Origin: Parietaria judaica
Taxonomy: Eukaryota > Streptophyta > Magnoliopsida > Rosales > Urticaceae
Assembly: GCA_954871525.1 (NCBI GenBank)
Contig: OX940865.1
Coordinates: 19,576,420 to 19,640,419, forward strand
Direction: 5' to 3'
Length of the DNA stretch: 64,000 nt
Shown here: piece by piece, positions 47,106 to 58,982 of the stretch
How positions within the stretch are numbered: position 1 is the stretch's first letter
How the letters are laid out: every line of letters starts with the position of its first letter
Notes under the pieces: model-generated
The model's database searches: none
What the model was told of the DNA's origin: nothing
Seen by the model: the letters and a program-made list of their open reading frames with translations, nothing else
Made by a program: the position numbers and the translations under genes

Positions 47106-47676
47106 ATGATATTTAGGGCTGTAATTAAAACCCGGAATCCGGCTTTAAATCCGCATCCGCACCCGTATCCGATTTTAAAATCCAAATCCGAATCCGAATC
47201 CGAATCCGAAATCCGGATCCGGATTTAAAATCGGATTCGGATAAGGGTTTTGGTATTTAAAAATCCGGATATCCGGATCCGGTTTAAAACCCAATTTGTT
47301 TTAATATTTTAATTTTTTATGTTACTAATTAGGGTTATGCTTTGACACCCACCCATTCATAATTTTAATTTTATATGTATTATATGTGACAATATGTATT
47401 AGAATTGTTCGGTTTTTTGGACAACGAAAAAATATGTAGACTTGTACGGGTTTTTTAGTGGTTAAAATGAATTTTTTATCTTTTTTTTTTAATAAATACA
47501 AAACCGGATTCGGATATCGGATCCGGGTTTTGAAAAACAGATATCCGGATTTCCGGATATCCGGTTTTTCGGATCCGGATCCGGATATCTATTTTCGGAT
47601 ATCCGGATTTTCAGATCTGGATTCGGATAGTTCCGAAAAACCGGATATCCGCTCCGGTTACACCCCTAATGATATT
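47106..47676. mobile_element. hAT-type MITE, 555 bp, rich in GGATATCCGGAT words
   Basis: The element (47114-47668) starts TAGGGCTGTAATTAAAACC and ends GGTTACACCCCTA, with a perfect 8-bp duplication ATGATATT at 47106-47113 and 47669-47676. Both arms are dense in overlapping GGATCCGGATATCC palindromes. No coding content. Confidence 0.85.
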
Positions 47677-47849
47677 TGGGACGCTTCCACTGTGATAGTG
47701 TAAGGCTATTTAGTGGTAATTAGATTTTTTGTGGCAACGCAATATGTTGTGTCGGACAAAACAAATACAATGTTATCGTAGAAGAAAACATCCAAGAAAT
47801 AGTTTTCGAAATTGAGCTAAAGGTGAGCTGGTTATTATCATAATTTATA

Positions 47850-47950
47850 TTTGAGGTGTCAATTGAGTAACGTCGGCCCAAGCTCACCCGCCCCGACTCG
47901 TAAAAAAGTAGGTTTGTCCCGTCCCACCCTGCTCTTTCTTTGGGGCTAGG
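47850..47950. mobile_element. Truncated end of the 1.66 kb GC-rich inverted-repeat element
   Basis: TGAGGTGTCAA..GTCGGCCCAAGCTCACCCGCCCCGACTCG matches the left end of the element at 4615. It stops abruptly at 47950, exactly where the PGIP unit homology starts. Confidence 0.65.
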
Positions 47951-48149
47951 CATGATGATCCTCTTATTTACACGAAAATAAACACGTTCTTACTTCTTAC
48001 ATAAACCACAAAATGCTAAGCATTCAAATTAAAAAGTACAACAATTATAATTATAAGGTCGTGGATTACTCCTCTCTTGTGGTAATTGATTTGAGAGAAA
48101 ACCCACGACACTTAACACGAAAAGCCAGAAGACCATCGACATCGAGACG

Positions 48150-49142
48150 CTACTTGCAGGCCGGCAGTGGCGCGCCGCAGAGGCAGCGGTTGTGGAAGAA
48201 CTCCGTCGGGCCGAACCTCGTTTGTAGCTCGCCACCAACCGGAATCTTCCCGCAGAGCCGGTTGTAGCTGACGTTGAGCAACTGCAGCCTCAGCTTGGTC
48301 AGATCCGGCGGTAGAGTGCCGGATATCTTGTTGTGGTTCAGATCCAAGTGGGTCAAATCCTCGTGGAACTTCACCTTCGAGAGATCAAACTCCAGCAAGT
48401 TTCTCGACAAGTCGATGGTATCCGCTGTCCTGCTCGGCCCGAATAGCACCGATGCGTCACCCTCGAGCCTGTTACTTGACAGGTCGATGTAGGCGAAGTC
48501 CTTCTTCTTTCCCAGGGAGGCCGGGATCTTCCCAGAAAGCTGGTTTTTATTGAGGTAGAGGTAGAAGTCTTTCCCCTTGAAGTCCCCGAACGTGTCCGGG
48601 ATAGGTCCCGTGAGCTTGTTGCGGTCCAGCCTTAGTCCCGTCAGCTTCGGGAGCGTCCCGATGTTGCTCGGGATCCGGCCCGTGAGGGCATTGAATGAGA
48701 GGAAGATGAATTCCAAGCTCTTCATTTCCCCGATGAAGTCCGGGATCGAGCCCGAGATCCCGGTCCATGTGATCATGAGCTGTTTGAGCCGCTTGAGCTT
48801 TGCGATCGAGGCCGGAATCGTCCCCGTGAGATTAGGGCACTTGTGGAAGTCGAGTGACACAAGATAGGGAAGGTCGCCGACCTGAGGAGGGATGGGGCCG
48901 ACAAGATCATCACCGTAGTTTACGAAGATGCTGTCGATCCGGTTGGTCTTCTCATCGCACCTCACACAGTACCATTCGCAGCAGTCGGTTTCCGGGTCCC
49001 ACGAGGCGAGAGTGTAAGGGTTGTTGAAGGCCTTCTTGATCTGGAGAAGGACCTTCTTGTCTTGAGGATGGCAGAGCTCGGAGAGGCCATGGCTGAAGAG
49101 AAAGGCTGAGAGAGTGAGTAGGATAAGGTAGAGAATCTTCAT
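48150..49142 (-). CDS. Polygalacturonase-inhibiting protein (PGIP), copy 2, 330 aa
   Basis: Tandem paralogue of the gene at 44173, same length, orientation and cysteine layout. Signal peptide MKILYLILLTLSAFLFSHGLS; N-cap CCEWYCVRC; about ten LRRs; C-cap RLCGKIPVGG and RCLCGAPLPAC. Differences from copy 1 cluster in the xxLxLxx segments of the repeats, for example LRLDRN against LWLDHN and IDLSRN against IHLERN, where PGIPs contact their target enzymes (family knowledge). No breaks. The 3' flank (ACTTAACACGAAA..GATCATCG type) and promoter are also shared, so the duplication took the whole gene. Confidence 0.93.
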   Translation of the reverse strand: MKILYLILLTLSAFLFSHGLSELCHPQDKKVLLQIKKAFNNPYTLASWDPETDCCEWYCVRCDEKTNRIDSIFVNYGDDLVGPIPPQVGDLPYLVSLDFHKCPNLTGTIPASIAKLKRLKQLMITWTGISGSIPDFIGEMKSLEFIFLSFNALTGRIPSNIGTLPKLTGLRLDRNKLTGPIPDTFGDFKGKDFYLYLNKNQLSGKIPASLGKKKDFAYIDLSSNRLEGDASVLFGPSRTADTIDLSRNLLEFDLSKVKFHEDLTHLDLNHNKISGTLPPDLTKLRLQLLNVSYNRLCGKIPVGGELQTRFGPTEFFHNRCLCGAPLPACK

Positions 49143-49176
49143 GTTTGATAAGTCTATTGTATCATGAGCATTGGCT

Positions 49177-49184
49177 TATATATA
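49177..49184 (-). promoter_or_regulatory. TATA box of PGIP copy 2
   Basis: TATATATA 35 bp upstream of the ATG at the position corresponding to the copy 1 TATA box. Confidence 0.5.
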
Positions 49185-49189
49185 GAGAA

Positions 49190-50030
49190 ATCTATTTTAA
49201 ACACATATATAATAAATAATGGGTCCAGTTGAAGTGTGAAGTCTAATTTACTCGAATTCTTATGAAAACCGACGCGAGCAAATGATATAATTGAAGATTT
49301 TTTTATGAGGGTATTTCATATAAATTTTGAATTATTTGTAGTGGAAAAAGGAAAAGAAGATCAATTATATTGGTGAAGACAATTTGCAAGCTTCAGTAGT
49401 GGACATAACACTAAGAGTGAATCACTGTTATTATTTGTGTTGTTTTTATTTTCGATTTAATTGATTTTACTTTTTCATTTAAGGATTATTAATAATAAAC
49501 TAGATAAAATAACCACTTATGTTAGGATTTTTATATTTATATTGCTATGTTGGACTAATTAGTATAAATACTAATTATGTTTCAAGCCTTTTTGTTTAAT
49601 TGTCAGCTTTGATATTTTGGATTTTTTGAATACTTTTTAATCTAAATATTTAGGGTTTTCTTGTGATACTTTATCCTTTAAATTCAGATTAACGATTATT
49701 GTGGTTACAGTTTTGTTGAATTATGACTTCATTAATCAGTAACTATGAGTAATGATTTTTCTTCTATTGGATGAGTAATAATTATATGAGAACAATATGA
49801 ACTCTTGCATCAAACTAAAATATGATATCAACGTAATAATATAAATTGGTAAGTAAATTTCTGAAAATAATTTGAAAATATAGAGGCATTTTTCACGTGG
49901 GGGTTAAAATAAATTAAATCAAGTTGGTGGCATTGAATTGATAAAGTGGGACGCACCGCACTTTGGAGTCAAATTGCCGCGTATGATTTTGACAGGACAT
50001 CTTTCTCATCGTCAATTCCACTTTTACATT
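49190..50030. other. Spacer, 5' flank of PGIP copy 2
   Basis: Collinear with 45190-45790 up to about 49830 (AATATGATATCAA). It then carries a 25-bp sequence at 49969-49993 that is the perfect reverse complement of 46051-46075. No gene. Confidence 0.5.
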
Positions 50031-50034
50031 TAAG

Positions 50035-50375
50035 AAAAATGGTGGCATAAGTACTTAAAGTTTTTGAAAAATTAACATTAAGTTTTCATTCTTTTTTTGA
50101 GTGGCGAAAGTTGCCAAACTCTTATTTTGTGTCTTCCGTCCCGAACCGCATCATGTGTCACGTTCTTAAACCTTGTAAATATACCGTTTTCGATTAAAAA
50201 TATTAAATTGATTTATCAATGATAAACAATGGCATATTTAATGAGTTTAAAAATGTGACACGTAACGCAGTTCTGAAGAAAAATATGACGGAACTTTTGC
50301 CACTAAAAAATAAGAACTTAACGTCAAACTTTTCAAAGATTCTTTATACTTATGTCGCTATTTTTCTTTATATTT
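50035..50375. mobile_element. Palindromic Mutator-like MITE, family P1
   Basis: Matches the element at 2201-2573 across its length (GGCATAAGTACTTAAAG, CCGAACCGCATCATGTGTCACG, GACACGTAACGCAGTTCTG) with inverted ends (AAAAATGGTGGCATAAG and CTTATGTCGCTATTTTT). The target duplication is not clear here. Confidence 0.65.
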
Positions 50376-50399
50376 TCGTACATAAATTCCCATTTTACA

Positions 50400-51130
50400 A
50401 TTTGCAAACCGAACCCGTCTTTGTTGATGGGCCGACTCTAATTTTGGAGTGTGATATACATTTATATATCTACACAGAGGCGAACCACGGGAAGTTATAC
50501 CGAGGACACGGTTACCATGGCCGGTCTTGGACCTACGCTGACAAGGCCTGACCTAGGGCCATACTTTTTTAGGAAAAAAAAAACACTAAGTATAGGCCTC
50601 TAAAATAGGTATTATAGAGCCCAAAATAACACACAAATCTAGAACTTGCAGTTTGGTTCATAAGTCATAACAATACTCTCAATTTAAACAAAAAAATATT
50701 TAAAAGGACAGCATGATAATATAAAAAGCAATGTTGTGAATAACCTATTTAAGCCTCGAGGCGTTTTCTCGCATTGCCTCGAGACGTATAGCCTCGAGGC
50801 GTTCGAGGCGTAAGCCTTAATAAATATTATATAAATATCATACGTATTAGGTTAATATCATACGTTAATATTATACGTATTACTATAAATATTAAATTAA
50901 TATCATACGTATTACTATTAATTATTAGCTTTAAAATAGGTAACAATAAAAAAACTTGATTAAAAAAACTAAGCGACTTTTCCATTATTTTTTTATCTTT
51001 TTTTTTTGTGGGTATTTTCAGATGTTAGGAATTCATATTACAACTTTGGAGAGAGTCAGAAGAATGATTAACATACAGAGATTCACCGTTGCAGCAAATA
51101 AGTAGTGTCTCTGTCTCAAAGAATCCCATA
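50400..51130. other. Spacer with GCCTCGAGGCG palindromes
   Basis: No gene. Around 50735-50820 CCTCGAGGC occurs repeatedly in a short palindromic patch that may be a degraded hAT-like MITE (starting CAATGTTGTGAATAACC). A GC-richer patch lies at 50470-50560. Confidence 0.35.
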
Positions 51131-51131
51131 A

Positions 51132-54100
51132 TTACAACGGAGACTCCTTCCATTGTAATCGGTTAAGCCCGTCTACGATGGCCCTTCGAAACGCACCGTT
51201 GTGGAGAAGGAACGATGATACGTGGCCGCCAGTGACCCATCTCACTTCCGAGCCTGGCCAAGCCTTTTGAAGCTCCAACACCGAGTGTCCCGGAATGTAA
51301 CCGTCATCCTGCACCGTGATTGTGATAAATGGTTATATCGGTGAAAAATAGGTTAAATTGATTCAAAGTAACAAGAGTAAACCAGGTTAGACTAGATATT
51401 AATTTTATTTTAATAATATATTTAGTCAAAAAATAATAATAAAACACGCACACACACACACGGATCTATGAAGAAAATAGAAATACTAATCAGTAAATAA
51501 ACTCTATATTATTTTCATATATATTTGAGTTTTGGTAATTATCTAATTAAGCGGTTTTTTATTTTATTTTTATAAACCGTGATTGATAGCCAATCCGCTT
51601 TTCAGCTATTAACCGGACTCACAACAGATTTTCAACCCAAAATTTGCTCGCTTATTTCCTCACTTTTTACAGCCCAAAATTATGTGAAAATTTTCCTGAT
51701 ATGCTTACAGTTGCAGCGACGAATATGACCGCATTAGGATTTTTTGGAAGCGGGAAGCGCGTGACATCTGTGAGAGACAGAACATCCCGCAATCGCTCCC
51801 TGACCTCCTCGAGAGTCATTGAAGCCTGCTGCGCCACGAGTTCCTCTCTCAGTGCGTCCCATGCGGTGGCATGCTTTAGTATTCCCTCGCAGAACGCCAC
51901 CACCGCTGAGTTTGGGGAGAGAAACGGCAGGGTCGCCACAGGTGTCGGGTGCAGTGAACCAACCATTGCAGCGTGAACGCCTCCTATAATATTACAGGAG
52001 AATTTTTATGTTCTTATGATTGAAAAAAAAAAACAAAACAAGTTTTGCATCTTCCCGAGACCCTGGAAGATATGAAGACAGTGTTTAAGTGTTGAAAACC
52101 ATTTTATGATGAAATATCAACATGAAAACTAATGGTGAAACCGGCACAGGGTACCAAGCCTATGGCCTTTTTTAATCAAATCCCTGTTTTTCAGGACTTT
52201 GCGCCAAGAACCGATCCATTTTTTTAAAGTTGGGTTTTGAACAAAATGCCCAGTTATCAGATCGAAACTGGGACCGAGCCTAAATCAAGCTTCGGGGCAT
52301 AACTTTCACTCATATGAAAACCATAATATGAAGAAAACATCAAAATGTAGAGTGATTTTACCGACATCATGAAGGAAACGTAAAAAACAAACAGGTTCTT
52401 ACAGAATCACCAAATTATGTATGGACAGCGTGTATACTCTTCTTCACTAATATTTCTAACGAATGTAATTTTACTACATATACTGTCGGAGGAACAGGAG
52501 ACCGTCGTAAACACGTAGTAATGTAAAAATCTATCCCGAAAAACGTACCCATACTGAGTCCACAAACACCCATCTTGCCGAATCCAGCTTCTGAGTCCAA
52601 CCAGTGTAAGAGGCTTCGGGATTCTTCAATGGTTGCGCTTCCTAATAAAAGCAAGTCACTCACACATAAGAGTTTCGAACCACGCTGCAGCATTGGACGT
52701 CTTTGTCCATAGAAAGGGCTGCAGTACATATTTCCTCCTCAGTGAAAATAGCAATTTTGCGCATTGAAGTCACCAATAGAACGAATGAGCCGTACCTCTC
52801 GAGAACCATAGTTGCAATGTTTTCCTTCAACAACGGTCCTCCGAGTCTCAATCTCCGTTCAAACGTATGATCTCCGGTTCCTGTTCACGAATAGTTAGAG
52901 CTTTTGTTCCAAACATTGTGTTGAAAATCAATGTGCTTTTAACAGCCTATGCTGGAAAATAACTCGAATCCCAAACTACCAGTTCAATGGACTCGGTAAT
53001 TTTGGCAAAACAAAATTAATTAAAACGACAAACTTCTGTAATGGTTGATCACTTGACCAATAAATCAAAAGGGATATTCCCGTTCGGGATCTTATAATAA
53101 AAAATTACCCATCACGAAAAGAACACTTCAATCCCATGAAATTCCTTTACATCTAATTAACGAAAGTAATTCATTAGAAAGAAAAAAAAATCCCTAGCAG
53201 CATTGCTTAAAGTCTAATGATCATATCCTGATAATGATAGAAATTTCTTTTTGAATTTCATAACAGAAAACCCAGTCGATACAAAAACGACAACAAAACT
53301 CACCCCAACCACCAGAGCTTTACATCAATCACTTAAAGAACAAAACACTACCTCGAAAAATTACTTTAATCCCGAAATATTCCTAATTATATCTTTAACG
53401 ATAACAATGCATTAGCAAACAAAATCCCGAATTCATTCAGCAACAAAGAGCACACAATGTGGATTCCAAACTCATTCTTGAACTCATCTTAGACCTCGAA
53501 AGCAACCAAAATCCCTGATTCCAACTCAGATTCAAGCAAAAGAGCACACACAAAATAACATTACGGATAACAAACACCATACCTTTTTGCTCATTACCCA
53601 AACAAACAAACAAACAAACAAAGTGATATCTACACACACATATACAAGACTCAATTGTAGCAAAATAGTTCAAGATCCAACATAACAAGATCGCTACTTC
53701 ATGCTGCTAATAACATAAAGTAGCGATATACACACACATATATATAAGAAAACATTTAAAAAGTCATTGAAATCTCAAATCAATTCAATTTCAGCAACAT
53801 AGCGATACACACAGGCATATATATGTTGAAATCGCGAAGAACACGCACCGGCGAGGTGGACGACGCAGGCCATGTTCTGCGGCGCCACGCCCTTGGGGGC
53901 GAGGAAGGCGACCCGGGCGTTGTGGCACTCGGGCGGCAACGCGCTGAGGAACTGCTCGTCGCAGGGGGTCCTGAACACGCCTTCCCTGAGCCGCGCCGTG
54001 CGGCTCTCCCACACGGTCCTCCAGACCGGCTGGATCGGCGCCGGCGGCCAGCTCTGGCCGGCCATCTCCGGGAAGAGCTGGCGAATGACTCTCTGGAGGA

Positions 54101-54224
54101 GCACGAGCTTGGCGCCGCCCCAGCCTCGCGAGAAGAACTGCGGGCTCAGCTTCGTGCGGTGCATCAAGGCTCCGTAGACGTGGTCGACCACGTAGTGGAG
54201 AAGCCCCAGATTCACCGTCACCAT
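51132..54224 (-). CDS. Alpha/beta-hydrolase domain protein, ABHD18/DUF2048 type, 5 exons, 360 aa
   Basis: Exons on the minus strand: 53849-54224, 52796-52880, 52549-52718, 51709-51983 and 51132-51308. Every junction has GT-AG, and the sum (1083 nt) is exactly 361 codons including stop, with phases joining cleanly. The protein begins MVTVNLGLLHYVVDHVYGAL and carries VVHLAGTGDHTFERRLRLGG, then SPFYGQRRP, the nucleophile elbow GLSMGG across the exon 3/4 junction, ATLPFLSPNSAV, and a C-terminal DDGYIP...GGHVSSFLLHN that supplies the acid and histidine of the triad. This is the conserved eukaryotic ABHD18 (DUF2048) family, a putative lipase/esterase of uncertain substrate. Length is normal. A CT-rich 5' leader with GGGCCCCA lies at about 54330-54400. 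Appears intact. Confidence 0.9.
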
Positions 54225-54640
54225 CGCTGATCGATTCGATTGGAACCCTAGAGCGATCGACAACAATGGCGATGGTTGAAGGGTTTGAATCTGGATGAGA
54301 AAGTGATGGAAGGTTGAGACTTTTGCAGAAGATATGGAGAAATCGAGGAGAGAGAGAGAGAGAGAAGCCCGAGCTGACACAGCGAGGAGTGGGGCCCAAT
54401 TAGCAACTGCCACCTCATACTTTATCCAAATATATTCTTGTTTATTTCTTCTGATTTATTTTAAAGATATTTGCGATGAAAATACCAATTGTTTAACAAA
54501 TATGAAATATTTCTTATATTTTTATTTTTTAGCATAAATACGAAGATTAATTTGTTTACGAAAGTATTTAATTTTTTTTTATTTAACTCTTTTACCATTA
54601 AGTTCAAGGGATCACGTAAGAGCTGTTATACAAATAACAT

Positions 54641-55128
54641 CTTGCATTAGGGTTAATGATGGCAAAAATATTCAAAGTTTGGTCAAAGAACCCCTCGGAT
54701 ATCCAAAGTTTAAAAATGGTGGTAAAAATACCCAAAGTCATATTTGGGGAGTTGACTACTTTAATCTCGTAACACCGTTAATTTACATGTTAACTCTGAC
54801 CACGCGGACAAACGTGGGTTGCCGATAGAACAATTTTTCCCACGTTGACAAGCCCACATCAGCCTCGTTTACGAGAAAACAACGAATTAAACCCCTAAGT
54901 AATATTATTTAATACAACTAATTGAACCTCTAATGATTACATTTAACGAAATAGATTTTTCCACGTGGCCAGAGTTATTGGGTAAGTTAATGGCGTTATA
55001 AGAATGAAGTGTTTCAACTCCCCAAATGTGAATTTAGGTATTTTTACCATCACTTTTAAACTTTAGGTACCCAAGGGGTTCTTTGACCAAAATTTAGGTA
55101 TTTTTGCCGTCATTAACCCTTTGCATTA
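54641..55128. mobile_element. Long-inverted-repeat Mutator-like MITE, 470 bp, family P2
   Basis: The element (54650-55119) starts GGGTTAATGATGGCAAAAAT and ends with its near-complement. The arms pair over about 150 bases. Flanks are 9-bp repeats with one mismatch, CTTGCATTA (54641-54649) and TTTGCATTA (55120-55128). A second copy, reversed in its centre, lies at 62097-62565. Confidence 0.85.
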
Positions 55129-55129
55129 T

Positions 55130-55830
55130 ATAAAAATGGAGCACATTATATCATTTAAGAGCCTTAAGAATATTCACTCGCATAATTATTCACATTATTT
55201 TTTTTCTTCCTTGAAGTAAAGACAACTAATCCACATTATTAGATGACAAGTTGTTAAAGTATGGTTGTAAATTGTAATTGGAACAATTGCACATGTCCAT
55301 CATGATTAATTAAAATAAAATAATAGATTTGTTGATCATAGATCTTTGGATAAGGCCGACTGCTTACGTGGTTCGAAGACGGATTTAAGGATAACAATGA
55401 TTTAAAAATAGATAGGCTCTCAACTTTAAAAAACGTTAATCATTAGTAAAACGACAACAATCTAAAAACGACAGCAGAAAAGCGGAACCATGAAAAACTT
55501 CACTTTAGAATTTGACCTCAAAATGTAGTTTTACCTTAAAACTTAGTGGTTTTTATCAATTTATTATTAAGCTTTTTGTTTCAAGATATATTTTAGGATT
55601 AAATTATTTCAAGTTTAGACTATGTTTAGTACTTGACGGGCCACTTCCGATATAGCTCTGTTTTCGGCCCGATTTATAAACTTCTTGATTTATCGGGTTC
55701 TATTTTAGAAAGGCCGAAAAAATTACTCCTGGCCAAAAAAAGCCATATACCCGGTACCAATGCAGTCCAAACGCCAATCTTGGAGCCGCATTTCATGGCG
55801 CGTTGGCCTCAGTTTCTCTACAAGAAGCGC
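55130..55830. other. Spacer downstream of the P450
   Basis: AT-rich, no gene seen. Conserved sequence shared with 62940 onward begins at about 55840. Confidence 0.4.
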
Positions 55831-55837
55831 AACCCAC

Positions 55838-56560
55838 ACCTGTGTCCAACCCGGTCACGGGTTGCCCACTGTCACAAAATACGTGGGATGGGAGGTCCAT
55901 GCGCAGGCAGTCTGTTGTACCTGGGAACACTACCCGGCATATGAGATTTTATCTGTAATAGTGACAATAGAGTTGGTCCATCCAACCATACTTTATTATA
56001 CCAAACTATATTAGAAACATATAGTTATAATACTTATATCTAACTTTTTATATCATGCCTAACTTTTTCAAAGTGGCAAAGGACTAAGCCTAGCCACAGG
56101 GACACAAACCAAAGGATGAGCCCTTGGAAGAGTGAGGCCATGCCCTTCTTCCATGCTAACCTCCCCGTCGGTTTCCCACTCGAAGCACTGAATCATCGCG
56201 GCCAGGGTCGCCTGCACGACATGCAGCCCCAGCGAGGCCCCGGGGCACCCTCTCCGCCCGCTCCCGAACGGCAGAAACCGAAAGCTCTGTCCCCTAACAT
56301 CCAACTCACTATTTCCACTCTCAACAAACCTCTCTGGCCTGAACTCAAGTGGGCTTTCCCAGTGCCTAGAGTCTCTGTTGATGGCCCAAACATTGACAAA
56401 AACCCTAGTGTTCTTCGCTATGTCGTAGCCGTTGACTTTGCATTTTTCGGAAGCCTCTCTGACTAGAAGTGGGCCCGGGGGGTGAAGCCTTAGCGTCTCT
56501 TTCACTATTGGCTTGGATGTAGGGAAGGTCGGGAATGTCGGATTCTTCGACGAGCCGGGT
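55838..56560. repeat. Segment duplicated at 62938-63629
   Basis: The P450 3' end with about 220 bases of its downstream flank (GACACGGGTTGCCCAC-type, CACTACCCGG, TTGGTCCATCCA, CTTTATTATACCAAA) recurs in direct orientation about 7.1 kb to the right, as a diverged and rearranged copy. Confidence 0.8.
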
Positions 56561-57988
56561 TTTCCCGACGACGGAGTCGAGTTCTTGTCTCGCTTTGTTC
56601 ATGGCTTTCGGGTGGTTGATGAGCTCGGATAAGGCCCATTCTATGGTGATTGAAGATGTGTCTGACCCAGCTACAAGCACATCCTGAGATAATTCAATGA
56701 TATCGATTTCTTGGCATTAAACTAGTAAATAAGAATTAAACAAGTTTCGGTATCTAGATTTTATATATGTAATTTATATAATTCTATATGTTGGGATTAT
56801 ACCACTTGCAAATCTTCTTCACTATAATCAATTCGGGAGAAAATTTCGGGTACAATAACACTATCATTTGTACTAGTTTCTTCCTAAATTTATCATTTTG
56901 TATCAACCTTTACACTTTTTTAGTTGTATCAATTTGGTTATTAATATGAATCTAATGAACCCTTTTTAATATATATTTTTTTCTATTAAATTTTAAGGAA
57001 AAAATCACCATTTTCGACAAAAATGCTGCTAAGTTTATAGGAAAATAAACATAATATAAAAAAGTAAAGTAAATAAATAATTTTATTGAGTGTAAAATCA
57101 TACCAGAACAAATGCCTTGATGTGTTCTCTAGTCAATCTGATCTCCGATCCTTCAATCTGACCGTTCGATCTCTCAAGCAACATATCAAGCAAGTCGTTG
57201 ACTTTTTCCCCTTCTTCATGCTCGTTGATAATCTTCTCCATGATTTGGTCAAACTTGTCATGAATCTCCTTGCTCTTCTTCCAAATCCCCTGCAAATCCA
57301 AGCTCTTGCAGAGCCACACGTAGTCCGACAGGTTGAACTTCCCAAGCACCTCGGTCGACTCGTTGACCACCGCCCTTATCGTGTCGGCTTCATCGTCATT
57401 CTCCGAGCATCGGCGGCTCATGATCATCCGCGAAATTACGTTGCTGCTCAGCCTGGTCAACTCTCTCCCGACGTCGACCTTTTCCCTCAAACCGGCCCTC
57501 TTGAGCATCGAGTCTAGAAGCCGCTTCACCTCGTCCCGCCTCAAGGGGAGAAGCCGGTCGAGCGTTTTGGTCCCAAGAAGTTGAGAAACGCAGAGCTTCT
57601 TCATTAATCTCCAGTATGGCCCGAGCTCGGCGAACGTGAAGTCCGACGCAGGGTAGGAGAGGAAATTCACTACGCTTGGGTATGGCCGGTTCGGGAACGA
57701 GGCTTCTTGCGTCTTGAGAAACTCCTTTGCTGTGTCGGGAGACGAAGCGACGACGCATGGGACGGATCCGAGGCGGAGGTGGAACAAGGGGCCGTATCGG
57801 TCGGAGAGGTTTCGGAGGGCTCGGTGCGGTGACTGGCCGAGGAGGTGAAGGTGTCCAATGATCGGGAGGGCTATCGGGCCCGGCGGAAGGCAAGCCGAGG
57901 ACCGGATTCCGGCAAAAAACGTTCGGAAGAGCACGGTGAAGATTATGAAAGCTAGCAACAGTGTGATGTAAATTTGGAGAGCCTCCAT
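56068..57988 (-). pseudogene. CYP93-like cytochrome P450 with one-base frameshift
   Basis: Two exons: 57104-57988 (885 nt) and 56068-56683 (616 nt), with a 420-bp GT-AG intron in phase 0. The start at 57988 gives MEALQIYITLLLAFIIF, an ER membrane anchor; then PPGPIALPIIGHL, the oxygen-binding [21 protein letters not shown] and the haem loop [10 protein letters not shown]. The body, for example FNLSDYVWLCKSLDLQG, resembles CYP93 enzymes, which act in flavonoid, isoflavonoid and triterpenoid metabolism (family knowledge). Exon 2 has one nucleotide too many: near 56505-56509 an extra base between PYIQA and VKETLR shifts the frame just before the ExxR motif, so only a protein lacking the haem site could be made. 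All else looks functional, so this is either a young pseudogene or a base error. Confidence 0.8.
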
Positions 57989-58089
57989 AGTTGAAAAAAT
58001 GCTTGAAGAAGTGTCCAAGCTCCAAGTTGTGTAATGTGAAGATATGGAGTATGGTATTGGTCTTCCCACGTAAAAGTAGTCGTTTTCTA

Positions 58090-58800
58090 ATAAATTCTAA
58101 TATTTGACATATTATTATTTATTAATCTACAATTTTTGTTGACTAAGTATTTTTATTTTTCTTTTCATTTATAAATAGAAATACAATTATTTTATGTAAT
58201 ACTTATTGTCTTGCTGATATCAATTAAACTCTTAACATCTGATTGGTACAAACGATTATTTGTTTTAGAAACATTAGAATTTACATAGGTGTTTTTTTTT
58301 TTTTTTAAGAATTTACATAGGTAAACATGCTTATTGCCAGTTATCCCGTAAATTTGATATCGTTCAACCTGTCGGGTTGATCAGTTGAACACCTCGGTTT
58401 GATGCCACTTATTTGTTAGATTACGAAATTTCTTTAATTATAGGAATGTCCGAGTTGTCATTTGAGGAATTCTTCCTACGTAAACGTTGTCGTTTTCTTT
58501 GTAAACTGTTAAGATGTCGGTTGTCGCTCTAGTATGTTTATGATTAGGAATGTCAATTAACGTTTACGATATAATTTTTATGACTATTTTCTTCTAATTA
58601 TCTAATTTAATTTAATTATGACAAATATTAACATATACATTATTAAAAATGGAATATTAATTGGCGGCAAAAACACTGATTTGCCGAATTTTTATAATCA
58701 ATACTTATGCTCGCGGTAGAAAGTATAATGTTAATCTATGGTTGCATTTTACTAGATAGTCCCTTAAGGTTTTTCTTACGAAATAACTATTTTGTGGATT
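58090..58800. other. 5' flank of the P450 and spacer
   Basis: AT-rich, no gene and no transposon ends identified. No confident promoter element could be assigned. Confidence 0.4.
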
Positions 58801-58806
58801 TTCTTT

Positions 58807-58946
58807 GCATGGATTAGAGGTGAAACTCACGACGAGCTTCTCCCATTCGCGACGTCTCGCGACATCCACTGGAGCTTCGCGACATCTCGCGATTCGGCGT
58901 CGAAAATCGCAACCAGTCGCGACGAGCTGCATAATCACGACTCTCT

Positions 58947-58982
<36 letters not shown>

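Noticed and set aside
53775..54413. Alternative 212- and 202-codon frames over the first exon of the hydrolase gene
   Set aside because: They run through the 5' leader and past the splice donor at 53848; the spliced five-exon model gives a full family-length protein.
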